Source: Candidatus Saccharibacteria bacterium
Lineage (GTDB): Bacteria; Patescibacteriota; Saccharimonadia; CAILAD01; BJGX01
Length of the DNA stretch: 39,965 nt
Direction: 5' to 3'
NCBI GenBank assembly: GCA_016191105.1
Contig: JACPPH010000005.1
Span: 64,721-104,685 of the forward strand
This document shows, piece by piece, positions 14,786-21,311 of the stretch (within the stretch, counting starts at the first letter, position 1; each line of letters begins with the position of its first letter). A model generated the notes under the pieces. It saw only the letters and a list, made by a program, of their open reading frames with translations. It searched no databases and was not told where the DNA came from. Position numbers and translations under genes: made by a program.

Positions 14786-16186
14786 TGAGATCGATTTAAT
14801 CTCGGCCGTTCGTTCCATAATATCGATTGGGTATTTACCACTAAAGCAGGCGGTACACAGCATGTCCTCACTTACGCCAATAGCATCGATCATGCCTTCG
14901 TAGCTAAGAAAGCTTAAACTATCTGCCCCTACTAGTTGGGCAATCTCGGCTGGAGTTTTGTGCGACGATATCAACTTGCTTTGGTCGGGTGTGTCTATAC
15001 CATAAAAATCCGGATAAATAATCGGTGGGCAACTTATGCGCACGTGGATTTTGCCAACATTGCAGCTACGCAACATCCCAATTAGCTGTCTTAGGGTTGT
15101 GCCGCGCACTATTGAATCGTCAACCAGAACCACATCTTTACCCTCAAGCGTACTGCGCAACGGATTAACCTTCATCCTTACGGCTTGCTCACGCAACTCT
15201 TGTGTTGGGTGAATAAAAGTGCGGTGCACATAGCGATTTTTTATTAAGCCGTGATCAAAGTCGATGCCACTTGCTCGAGCAAACCCGAGCCCGGCCGGAA
15301 CAGCCGAGTCGGGCACAGGTACCACCACGTCGGCTTTGGCCGGAGACTCCTCGGCTAACTTCTCGCCCAATCGACGGCGCACTTCGTTAACAGTTTGTCC
15401 GAGCAAACGGCTATCGGGTCTGGCAAAATAAATAAACTCAAACACTTCGAGCTTGGGATCTGGCTTTTCGATTTGGTAGCTTGTTAGGCCGCGGCCAGTG
15501 ATTTTTACCAACTCTCCCGGCAAGACATCGCGCATAAACTCCGCGCCTATAAGATCGAAGGCACAGGTCTCCGAGGCTATGGCATAGCCAGAACCCAGCC
15601 GGCCAACGCTGAGCGGGCGAATACCGCGACTGTCGCGAAAAGCGTATATGCCGTCATGATCCATCAGCACACAGCTGAAAGCTCCGGTAAATAAGGGCCA
15701 AGCTTTTTTGATCGCGGTGGCAGCACTGCTGCCATGGTACATATAGTAGCGAATGGCATCGGCCATCATCTCGCTATCGTTGCTGCCGCGCTTGTAGATC
15801 TTCTTAAGCTTTAGGAACTTCATTAGCTTGGTAGTGCTGGGTAGATTACCATTGTGAGCCAGGGCTATTAGGTCGTCACCGCGCAAAACTGGCTGTATGT
15901 GGCCATCTTGCTTACTACCAGAAGTGGCATAGCGATTATGCCCAATCGCCATATGACCGTTAAGTCTACTCAAATGAGCCTCCGAAAAAACCTGCGACAC
16001 CAATCCGCCAGCGCCATGGGCAAAAAACTCGTCGCTGTTGCTACTAACAATCCCGGCCGCTTCTTGACCACGATGTTGCAGGGCTGATAAGCTAAAGTAC
16101 ACCAAACGTGCGGCCGTTTCGTTGTTTGTAAAAACGGCACTTACTCCGCACTTTTCTTGGAGCCGGTCGCCCGTATAGCCCTCCAT
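14774..16186 (-). CDS. purF: amidophosphoribosyltransferase
   Basis: 470 residues. First committed step of purine synthesis: PRPP plus glutamine to phosphoribosylamine. A 12-residue propeptide precedes the N-terminal nucleophile Cys13 (LQEK|CGVSAVF), as in B. subtilis-type PurF. The glutaminase half contains LQHRGQEAAGI and GHNRYAT. The PRTase half contains the PRPP loop VVLVDDSIVRGTT. C-terminal CTACFSGKYP is the region that carries Fe-S ligand cysteines in the Bacillus enzyme. No other pur gene is in the window, which is unusual for this gene. A TACAAT box 10 nt before the ATG suggests a near-leaderless transcript. Its end lies in the right direct repeat. Confidence 0.95.
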   Translation of the reverse strand: MEGYTGDRLQEKCGVSAVFTNNETAARLVYFSLSALQHRGQEAAGIVSSNSDEFFAHGAGGLVSQVFSEAHLSRLNGHMAIGHNRYATSGSKQDGHIQPVLRGDDLIALAHNGNLPSTTKLMKFLKLKKIYKRGSNDSEMMADAIRYYMYHGSSAATAIKKAWPLFTGAFSCVLMDHDGIYAFRDSRGIRPLSVGRLGSGYAIASETCAFDLIGAEFMRDVLPGELVKITGRGLTSYQIEKPDPKLEVFEFIYFARPDSRLLGQTVNEVRRRLGEKLAEESPAKADVVVPVPDSAVPAGLGFARASGIDFDHGLIKNRYVHRTFIHPTQELREQAVRMKVNPLRSTLEGKDVVLVDDSIVRGTTLRQLIGMLRSCNVGKIHVRISCPPIIYPDFYGIDTPDQSKLISSHKTPAEIAQLVGADSLSFLSYEGMIDAIGVSEDMLCTACFSGKYPIDIMERTAEIKSISVMA

Positions 16187-16196
16187 AGTTAAATTA

Positions 16197-16202
16197 ATTG
16201 TA
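16197..16202 (-). promoter_or_regulatory. putative -10 box TACAAT of purF
   Basis: On the minus strand TACAAT ends 10 nt before the purF ATG, predicting a leader of about 4 nt. It lies in the 29-bp space shared with divergent rsmD. Confidence 0.4.
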
Positions 16203-16215
16203 CACCTAGGTAGTT

Positions 16216-16740
16216 ATGCTTACAATTGTTTCTGGCAAATATAAAGGACGAAAACTTAGTTTTCCGCCCCAAACTATTACTCGAGCAGTTTCAGAAAAAG
16301 TCCGAGCGGCTATTTTTAATAGCTTAGCTGACCGAATTGAGGGGGCGAAGGTACTAGATCTTTATGCCGGTAGCGGAGCGTTGGGGCTTGAATCGTTAAG
16401 TCGTGGGGCTAGCAGCGTAACCTTTGTAGACAAAAGTCGAGAGGCCGCTTTGGTGATAAAAAAGAATGTCACGACCCTTGAATCCAACGAGGTATCCATT
16501 TTGACGGAATCTGTCGAAAAGTTTGTCGAGACAGGGCAAAAGTTTGATATTATCTTTTTTGATCCGCCTTATGCCGAGCTTAACTTTGATCTGGTAAAGC
16601 AGGCCCTAAATCTGTTACAATTAGACGGCATATTGGTACTAAGTTGTTCGAGTAAAACCAAAATTGATGATTCTCAGTTTAATGTTGTGCAGCAAAAGAT
16701 TTATGGCGACACCCGAATAGCTTACTTATCACCAAACTAA
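16216..16740 (+). CDS. rsmD: 16S rRNA (guanine966-N2)-methyltransferase
   Basis: 174 residues. RsmD methylates G966 of 16S rRNA on the 30S subunit using SAM. Start region IVSGKYKGRKLSFPP is the family N-terminus, followed by TRAVSEKVRAAIFNSL (the family's TRPTxxxVREAxFN). The SAM loop is VLDLYAGSGALGLESLSRG and the catalytic motif is FFDPPY. Length is slightly short for the family but complete. It is divergent from purF with only 29 bp between starts and no Shine-Dalgarno is visible. A tRNA-Leu gene follows 9 nt after the stop. Confidence 0.94.
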   Translation: MLTIVSGKYKGRKLSFPPQTITRAVSEKVRAAIFNSLADRIEGAKVLDLYAGSGALGLESLSRGASSVTFVDKSREAALVIKKNVTTLESNEVSILTESVEKFVETGQKFDIIFFDPPYAELNFDLVKQALNLLQLDGILVLSCSSKTKIDDSQFNVVQQKIYGDTRIAYLSPN

Positions 16741-16749
16741 TCAAAACAC

Positions 16750-16836
16750 GCCGCGGTGGTGGAATTGGCAGACACGCTAGCCTTAGGAGCTAGTGAGGTA
16801 ACACTCGTGAGAGTTCGAGTCTCTCCCGCGGCACCA
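16750..16836 (+). tRNA. tRNA-Leu (anticodon UAG)
   Basis: Acceptor GCCGCGG pairs with CCGCGGC (16826-16832), discriminator A, CCA encoded (16834-16836). Anticodon stem CTAGC/GCTAG holds loop CTTAGGA, anticodon TAG, reading CUA and likely other CUN codons. The long variable arm AACACTCGTGAG and T-loop TTCGAGT are as expected for a class II tRNA-Leu. Confidence 0.96.
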
Positions 16837-16858
16837 AGCATTTATTGAGGAGGCAACT

Positions 16859-17296
16859 ATAGAGGCCAAAAAGATCGGTGTCGGCTTTGGGGTAATGGTC
16901 TTGAATGACGGCAAGATTCTGTTAGGCAAACGTCACGATGACCCAGCCAAAGCATCGAGCCTGCTAAACGGTGCCGGAACCTGGACTATGCCGGGCGGCA
17001 AGCTACATTTTGGCGAAAGTTTCGAGGATGGTGCCAAGCGCGAAACTCTAGAAGAAACAGGCATTAGCTTAAAAGAAGTTGAAGTTATAAGCATTAATAA
17101 TGATTGTGTGGAAGGAGCCCACTTCGTAACAGTTGGGCTTTTTTCGACCAAATTTACTGGCGAGCCTAAGGTTATGGAGCCAGATGAAATTACTGCGTGG
17201 CGGTGGTTTGATCTGAACGATCTGCCCAAACCAATTTATTTCCCTAGTCAGAAAATTCTAGATAGCTATACAAACAAAAGATTCTACACAGCTTAG
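16859..17296 (+). CDS. Nudix hydrolase with apparent AUA start
   Basis: Perfect Nudix box GGKLHFGESFEDGAKRETLE continuing ETGI, so catalytic glutamates are intact; likely cleaves a nucleoside diphosphate derivative such as an oxidised dNTP. The family is about 140 residues. The first in-frame ATG (16895) would remove the opening KIGVGFGV strand. In frame 12 codons earlier an ATA lies 5 nt after the excellent Shine-Dalgarno GAGGAGG, giving 145 residues and a complete fold. No ATG, GTG or TTG is available there. Either AUA is used, or it is a recent mutation or sequencing error of ATG; the conservative start is 16895. It follows tRNA-Leu by 22 nt. Confidence 0.85.
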   Translation: MEAKKIGVGFGVMVLNDGKILLGKRHDDPAKASSLLNGAGTWTMPGGKLHFGESFEDGAKRETLEETGISLKEVEVISINNDCVEGAHFVTVGLFSTKFTGEPKVMEPDEITAWRWFDLNDLPKPIYFPSQKILDSYTNKRFYTA

Positions 17297-17308
17297 CTGT
17301 AAGAATTT
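17288..17308 (+). terminator. weak hairpin terminator after the Nudix gene
   Basis: ACAGC-TTA-GCTGT (17288-17300) followed by an A/T-rich tract with five Ts. The stem is short and the T run is imperfect. Confidence 0.3.
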
Positions 17309-17311
17309 TTA

Positions 17312-17340
17312 TTACAAGAAATTATTTTTATCTATATAAT
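17312..17340 (+). promoter_or_regulatory. promoter TTACAA-17-TATAAT of the MOSC gene
   Basis: TTACAA 17312-17317 and TATAAT 17335-17340 with 17-bp spacing. Start point about 17347, leader about 33 nt with AGAGAGG upstream of the ATG. Confidence 0.7.
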
Positions 17341-17379
17341 TGCTGCACTATCCACACCTTAACAGAGAGGCTAGAAGCC

Positions 17380-18087
17380 ATGAGATTCTGGTATCGAAAG
17401 ACAGCGCGGGTGATCTTTACCGGAGTCAGCCACGCACAGAAGTCTGAGCCGTTTCCGTTCTTGGAGCTGGATCTAGACGGCATTGAGGGAGATAGTTATT
17501 ACGGTCAAACCTGTCGCTTGGGTGCTGCCGGCAGCGGCCCAATTGCCCGCTACTTTGGCTACTCCAATAAGGATAGGTGCGAGAATGACCGCCAGTTCTC
17601 GGCAGTCTCGCTTGCCGAGATCGAGCGTTTGATAAGCGAGCTTGGACTTATAGCGGAGCGCAAGGGTGAGCCATCGCTTACGCTCAAGAAGGGTGTTGCC
17701 CAATGCATGGCGGTGAACTTGGTGATCGATGGCATTGACTATTTCGATAAGTTGCCACCTGGGTCGGTCATGGTTTTCGAGAATCCCCTTGGTGAAGACA
17801 CCTTTCAGCGAGGCACTATGCTCGAAGTTGGCAGCCATAGCTCACCGTGCCTTGTGCCGCACAGCAACATCGTAGAAATGATGCGGGCCGAGGTGGATCC
17901 GTTTTGGGGACCCAAAGAGCGCTTTGGTAAATATGCCACCGCCTGGCAGGGAACCTTCGGTAGGGTGAAGCTGGGTGGCGACATATTCCCCAACCGCGGG
18001 GTTGAGGTGTGGGTGCCTGGGCACATCAAGATGGAGGAGTTCGCTCTGCAAGACGGCTTTGAGTCGATCGAGCTCCCAGCGCACTAG
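17380..18087 (+). CDS. MOSC-domain protein
   Basis: 235 residues. MOSC domains carry sulfur or bind a molybdenum-cofactor-like group; the stand-alone bacterial ones resemble YiiM. Supporting motifs: LDLDGIEGDSYYG (the family's DGIxGDRH), RQFSAVSLAEIERL, the central CMAVNLVIDGIDYFDKLPPG (family xNLxxxGxxxxxLxxG), and a conserved-type Cys157 in SHSSPCLVPH. Substrate unknown; no molybdenum cofactor genes are seen here. It has its own promoter, a Shine-Dalgarno within a small GGCT/AGCC hairpin, and a strong terminator. Codon use (more G/C-ending codons) differs from the clp, rec and rpo genes, which may point to transfer. Confidence 0.75.
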   Translation: MRFWYRKTARVIFTGVSHAQKSEPFPFLELDLDGIEGDSYYGQTCRLGAAGSGPIARYFGYSNKDRCENDRQFSAVSLAEIERLISELGLIAERKGEPSLTLKKGVAQCMAVNLVIDGIDYFDKLPPGSVMVFENPLGEDTFQRGTMLEVGSHSSPCLVPHSNIVEMMRAEVDPFWGPKERFGKYATAWQGTFGRVKLGGDIFPNRGVEVWVPGHIKMEEFALQDGFESIELPAH

Positions 18088-18124
18088 CCCCCGAGGGGGT
18101 CGCGGAACCCCTTCGGGGGTTTCG
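18088..18124 (+). terminator. double hairpin terminator after the MOSC gene
   Basis: CCCC-gag-GGGG immediately after the stop, then AACCCC-TTCG-GGGGTT (18106-18121) with a UUCG tetraloop and a short T run. Confidence 0.75.
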
Positions 18125-18136
18125 TGTTGCTTATGG

Positions 18137-18165
18137 TTTAATGTTTTTATAAATTATTAGATAAT
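18137..18165 (+). promoter_or_regulatory. putative promoter TTTAAT-17-GATAAT
   Basis: Boxes at 18137-18142 and 18160-18165, 17 bp apart, upstream of the unknown gene at 18219. Alternative overlapping A/T-rich boxes exist. Confidence 0.4.
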
Positions 18166-18218
18166 TGTCGCTGACCGAAGCGAATCTGAACAAGTGAATA
18201 GGAAAGAAGGTGGTCACA

Positions 18219-18659
18219 GTGACCGCAACGAAAAACGAACGCGGGCTTACCGACGAAGAGATGGAAGTCTTCGGTGAGCTCAAGCGAAGGATCAGGGCTT
18301 CCGCCGAGGCCTACTTGGCTTCACCGAACATCAAGAAGCTTGCCGAGTGCGCGCCGGTGATCCTCGAGGTCCTGCAAGAGGAAGATGACCCCGTGCTGGT
18401 TCTGAAGGCCCTCACAGAGCTCTACTACGAGGAGATCTACTGGGCGTTCAAGCAGTTCCCTATGTACGAACTGGTCGTCGACGGCAAGTCCAGGTGGTTC
18501 ACGCTGGGCAAGGCTGGCCCCGTGTATGACAACGGCCACATTCAGGTGCGTTTCGGCACCGAGGTCATCCTCAACAACCATGGGGAAACCAGAGCGATGA
18601 CCGATGCCGACAAGAAGGCGATCTCAGATGCAGCCGATGAATACAGCGCTAGCAAGTAG
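18219..18659 (+). CDS. hypothetical protein, G+C-rich accessory gene
   Basis: 146 residues from GTG 18219, chosen because GGAAAGAAGG ends 8 nt upstream; an in-frame GTG at 18210 lies inside that Shine-Dalgarno. Mostly helical first half (DEEMEVFGELKRRIRASAEA, then LEVLQEEDDPVLVLKALTEL) and a beta-rich second half with aromatic residues (YELVVDGKSRWFTLG). No TM segment, signal peptide or catalytic motif is seen, and I do not recognise the family. 34 of 60 bases at 18241-18300 are G or C, higher than the core genes nearby. Its leader contains CCGAAGCGAA, resembling leaders of other accessory genes in the window. Confidence 0.75.
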   Translation: MTATKNERGLTDEEMEVFGELKRRIRASAEAYLASPNIKKLAECAPVILEVLQEEDDPVLVLKALTELYYEEIYWAFKQFPMYELVVDGKSRWFTLGKAGPVYDNGHIQVRFGTEVILNNHGETRAMTDADKKAISDAADEYSASK

Positions 18660-18725
18660 ATCTTGACCCACAAGCTAAAAAGGAGTAGAATCTCTCGGTA
18701 CTGGGCCTTCCAAGCTCAAGCACCA

Positions 18726-18797
18726 GTGGCTGTAGCTCAGAGGTTAGAGCAGGTGCCTCCAAAGCACCGCGCGGGGGTTCGAATCCCTCCAGTCACG
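18726..18797 (+). tRNA. tRNA-Trp (anticodon CCA)
   Basis: Acceptor GTGGCTG pairs with CAGTCAC (18790-18796); discriminator G73 fits Trp identity. D-stem GCTC/GAGC; anticodon stem GGTGC/GCACC with loop CTCCAAA, anticodon CCA; T-loop TTCGAAT. The 3' CCA is not encoded. Confidence 0.95.
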
Positions 18798-18821
18798 CGT
18801 AAAATGCATAAAAATATATAT

Positions 18822-18927
18822 CCTCGGGCCATAATGCCAAGGCCCCTGCCGGTTAGTAAGGCGCAAGCGAGCACTCGCAGTTCAAGAGTGCTTTTGCCAA
18901 ATGTGCCACCAAACGGTAAGCCCGAGG
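18822..18927 (+). ncRNA. candidate structured RNA of unknown class
   Basis: Closing arms CCTCGGGC (18822-18829) and GCCCGAGG (18920-18927) pair perfectly over 106 nt. Inside, AGCACTC/GAGTGCT forms a 7-bp hairpin with a 9-nt loop, itself framed by GGCGCAAG and CTTTTGCC. An A/T-rich TATATA box ends just before the closing helix and could be its -10. It lies between tRNA-Trp and a tRNA-like gene. It has no SRP GGAAG motif and was not matched to tmRNA, 6S or RNase P. Confidence 0.4.
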
Positions 18928-18962
18928 CTCCTGGGGTAAAATAAAAAGTAAAAATGCTTCGT

Positions 18963-18990
18963 GGTGGACGGTTTCCGAGCCCGTTCCACC
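18963..18990 (+). other. short hairpin upstream of the tRNA-like gene
   Basis: GGTGGA-CGG pairs with CCG-T-TCCACC around a 9-nt loop. It has no T run, so it is not a standard terminator; it may be a processing or folding element. Confidence 0.35.
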
Positions 18991-18996
18991 GCACCC

Positions 18997-19073
18997 GGTC
19001 GGGCAAGCTCAGTATTGGTAGAGCGTCAGCTTATCACGCTGAAGGTTCGCCGGTTCGATTCCGGCCCCGACCA
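18997..19073 (+). tRNA. tRNA-like gene with anticodon ATC, possibly a pseudo-tRNA
   Basis: Acceptor GGTCGGG/CCCGACC (7 bp), D-stem GCTC/GAGC, anticodon stem TCAGC/GCTGA, T-stem GCCGG/CCGGC with loop TTCGATT all pair. The anticodon loop is TTATCAC, so the anticodon is ATC (Asp GAU codon), whereas bacterial tRNA-Asp uses GTC in CTGTCAC. Other faults: three nt (CAA) between acceptor and D-stem with no U8, a 6-nt variable loop, discriminator A instead of the Asp G73, no CCA. It could be a decayed tRNA-Asp copy or a repurposed tRNA. Confidence 0.6.
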
Positions 19074-19102
19074 CGCACCACTCGTAATAGGAAAGGACTA
19101 GC

Positions 19103-19247
19103 GCCAAGTACTGTCCGGAAAGCTACTTGGCCTGTCTCCGACTGAAGCGAGTGTGAACCATGGGTGCCGCCTTCCCTTGTGCGGGGTTAGTGGCGAGCTT
19201 CGGCTCAACTCTGGTTCAAACGCACCGAGGCTTCGCTCCGGTGTGCC
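19103..19247 (+). other. hairpin-rich segment, candidate untranslated RNA or leader
   Basis: Perfect stem GCCAAGTA/TACTTGGC (19103-19110, 19124-19131), a GAGC-TTCG-GCTC tetraloop hairpin (19195-19206) and a CACC-GAG/CTC-GGTG hairpin near 19224-19243. It ends at the terminator 19248-19275. A 41-codon ATG frame (19160-19285) runs through these stems into the terminator, so coding is doubtful. The stretch GACTGAAGCGAG resembles the leader of the gene at 18219. Confidence 0.35.
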
Positions 19248-19275
19248 AAAGGGCGTCCCTGCGGGGGCGCCCTTT
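19248..19275 (+). terminator. hairpin terminator upstream of tig
   Basis: AAAGGGCG (19248-19255) and CGCCCTTT (19268-19275) around a 12-nt loop; the downstream tract has only a short T run (AATTTT). Confidence 0.65.
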
Positions 19276-19307
19276 CGAATTTTAGGCTAGAAATAATTTA
19301 ACCAATC

Positions 19308-19316
19308 TGTTATACT
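19308..19316 (+). promoter_or_regulatory. extended -10 (TGTTATACT) of tig
   Basis: Ends 9 nt before the ATG, so the leader would be about 3 nt. No Shine-Dalgarno is present. Confidence 0.5.
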
Positions 19317-19325
19317 TTCACAGTT

Positions 19326-20600
19326 ATGAAGCATTCTATTAGCAAAAAATCCAGCACCGGCATCACTCTAAGCATAAGTGTCGACGAACAATTTATTAGC
19401 CCTTATAAACAAGCTGTGCTCAAACGGCTCAAAAAAGATCTAAAAGTTGATGGCTTTCGACCCGGCCAAGCGCCCGATCATATAGCCATTCGCCAGATTG
19501 GCGATGACCGCGTCCAGGCCGAGGTGATTGAAGAAGTAATTACGCATGCCTACACCCGCGCGGTACGCGAACAAAAGCTCGATACCATTGCCTCCCCCAA
19601 AATCAGTCTCAAAAAATTTGTGCCTTATAGTGAAATAGAATTTGAGGCCGAGGTGGCAACCATGCCCGAGATTAAATTCGACCACACTAAGCTGCGAGTT
19701 AAGCCAAAAGAAGTCAAAGCCGAGACTAAAGAGGTTGAGGAGACATTAGCCGGCATGCAAAAACAAATGGCCGAACGCAAGCCCAGCGAGGGCCCGGCCA
19801 AAGATGGTGATGAGCTAAAAATCGATTTTGAAGGCAAACGTGGTGGCAAGCCGGTTGAAGGTGCGGCCGCCAAAGATGCCGCAATTACAATTGGCGATAA
19901 GCAGTTTATACCAGGGTTCGAAGAGAACTTAGCCGGGCTTAAAAAGGGTGACAAGAAGACCTTTGATGTCACATTCCCCAAAGACTATCACGCCACAGAG
20001 TTAGCTGGCCAAAAGGTTGAATTCAGTGTGCAAGTGCACGAAATACACAACATGATCAAACCCGAGATCAACGATGATTTTGCAACCCATGTAGGCAAGT
20101 TCAAGAACTTAAAAGAGCTTAAGGCTGACATAGAAAAAACCATCAAGGCTCAAAAAGAGGCTCAAAATGCGCAGGAGTATGAGAATAAGGTGGTTGATGA
20201 GTTAATAGACAAAACCAAGTTCGATGTGCCGGAATTCTTGCTCGAAGACAATGAGCACCGCTTGCAGCATGAGGTCGAGGACAACCTAAAGAACAGCGGC
20301 ATGGATCTTAAAAAATGGCTGGAAATTCAGAATAAGACCGAAGACGATTTTAAAAAAGAACTTCGCACCGAGGCCGAACGCCGGGTTAAATTGGGCATTC
20401 TTATGCGTTACATTATAGAAAAAGAAGACATTAAAGTTAGCGATGCCGAGATCGATGCCGAAATGGAACGACTGCGCAGCCAATATAGCGACCCCAAAAT
20501 GCAAGAGGAGCTAACTCATGGGCATTTTCGCGATGACTTGCGAAACCACATGATGACCCAAAAAGCTGTTGCCAAGCTTGTGGGCTACGCCAAACAGTAG
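19326..20600 (+). CDS. tig: trigger factor
   Basis: 424 residues. Ribosome-bound chaperone and peptidyl-prolyl isomerase. The N-terminal ribosome-binding domain has the loop DGFRPGQAP (E. coli GFRxGKxP). The FKBP-type PPIase insertion (about 155-240) contains GDELKIDFEGKRGGKPVEG and IPGFEENLAGLKKGD. The C-terminal arms (about 250-424) are charged and helical. Length is close to the standard 430. It is followed by clpP after 83 nt with its own promoter, the common tig-clpP order. The near-leaderless start suggests efficient initiation without Shine-Dalgarno. Confidence 0.96.
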   Translation: MKHSISKKSSTGITLSISVDEQFISPYKQAVLKRLKKDLKVDGFRPGQAPDHIAIRQIGDDRVQAEVIEEVITHAYTRAVREQKLDTIASPKISLKKFVPYSEIEFEAEVATMPEIKFDHTKLRVKPKEVKAETKEVEETLAGMQKQMAERKPSEGPAKDGDELKIDFEGKRGGKPVEGAAAKDAAITIGDKQFIPGFEENLAGLKKGDKKTFDVTFPKDYHATELAGQKVEFSVQVHEIHNMIKPEINDDFATHVGKFKNLKELKADIEKTIKAQKEAQNAQEYENKVVDELIDKTKFDVPEFLLEDNEHRLQHEVEDNLKNSGMDLKKWLEIQNKTEDDFKKELRTEAERRVKLGILMRYIIEKEDIKVSDAEIDAEMERLRSQYSDPKMQEELTHGHFRDDLRNHMMTQKAVAKLVGYAKQ

Positions 20601-20620
20601 CTTGCTTCATTGATCGACAT

Positions 20621-20649
20621 TTGAGCTAGAAAATTGTAAAGTATATAGT
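20621..20649 (+). promoter_or_regulatory. clpP promoter TTGAGC-17-TATAGT
   Basis: Boxes at 20621-20626 and 20644-20649, 17 bp apart. The start point would be about 20656, giving a 28-nt leader with AGAAAGGAAG as Shine-Dalgarno. Confidence 0.6.
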
Positions 20650-20683
20650 TGAAGCTTTTAGATGGGGAGAAAGGAAGTCACTT

Positions 20684-21298
20684 ATGAGTGATAGTATTCG
20701 AAGTCAAATATTAGTACCGACCGTGATCGAAAAAACCAATGCTGGCGAACGAGCTTACGACATATATTCACGTTTACTTAAGGAGCGCATAATTTTTCTG
20801 GGTACCGAGGTAGACGACACCGTGGCCAACCTAATAATTGCCCAGATGCTGTTCTTGGAGAGTGAAGACTCCACAGCCGACATTAAACTATATATCAATT
20901 CCCCGGGTGGCAGTGTAACTGCGGGGCTAGCTATATTTGACACCATGGATCATGTAAAGTGTGATGTAAGCACCATTGTGGTCGGCATGGCCGCCAGCAT
21001 GGGTGCATTTTTGGCGGCCGTGGGTAAAAAGGGCAAGCGCTATGCCCTACCCAACTCTCGAATTATGATTCACCAACCATCAGGTGGTTTCCAAGGTACA
21101 GCGTCGGACATCGAAATTACCGCCAATGAGATTGTAAAAATTCGCCACCGCTTAAACGAAATCTTAGCCAAAAAAACCGGCCAAGATCTTAAGAAAATTG
21201 AAATTGATAGTGATCGTGATTTTTGGCTAAGTGCCGGCGAAGCCAAGGAATATGGGCTGGTAGATTCAGTCGTAAGCGACAAGAAATCACAAAACTAA
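20684..21298 (+). CDS. clpP: ATP-dependent Clp protease proteolytic subunit
   Basis: 204 residues. Tetradecameric serine protease that degrades substrates delivered by ClpC. Catalytic Ser105 lies in GMAASMGAF, His130 in MIHQPSGG, and the Asp in [20 protein letters not shown] is the oxyanion-loop region. Length is normal. It has a proper Shine-Dalgarno (AGAAAGGAAG), unlike tig upstream. The MFS gene follows after 13 nt and may be co-transcribed. Confidence 0.97.
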   Translation: MSDSIRSQILVPTVIEKTNAGERAYDIYSRLLKERIIFLGTEVDDTVANLIIAQMLFLESEDSTADIKLYINSPGGSVTAGLAIFDTMDHVKCDVSTIVVGMAASMGAFLAAVGKKGKRYALPNSRIMIHQPSGGFQGTASDIEITANEIVKIRHRLNEILAKKTGQDLKKIEIDSDRDFWLSAGEAKEYGLVDSVVSDKKSQN

Positions 21299-21311
21299 GT
21301 AAGCCAAAAAA

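Noticed and set aside
19103-19131. GTCCGGAAAGC loop as SRP RNA
   Set aside because: It lacks the GGAAGGAAGCAGC motif and the asymmetric loop of helix 8.
19160-19285. 41-codon frame as a small protein gene
   Set aside because: Its end is the terminator stem and its middle is UUCG hairpins; no proper Shine-Dalgarno.
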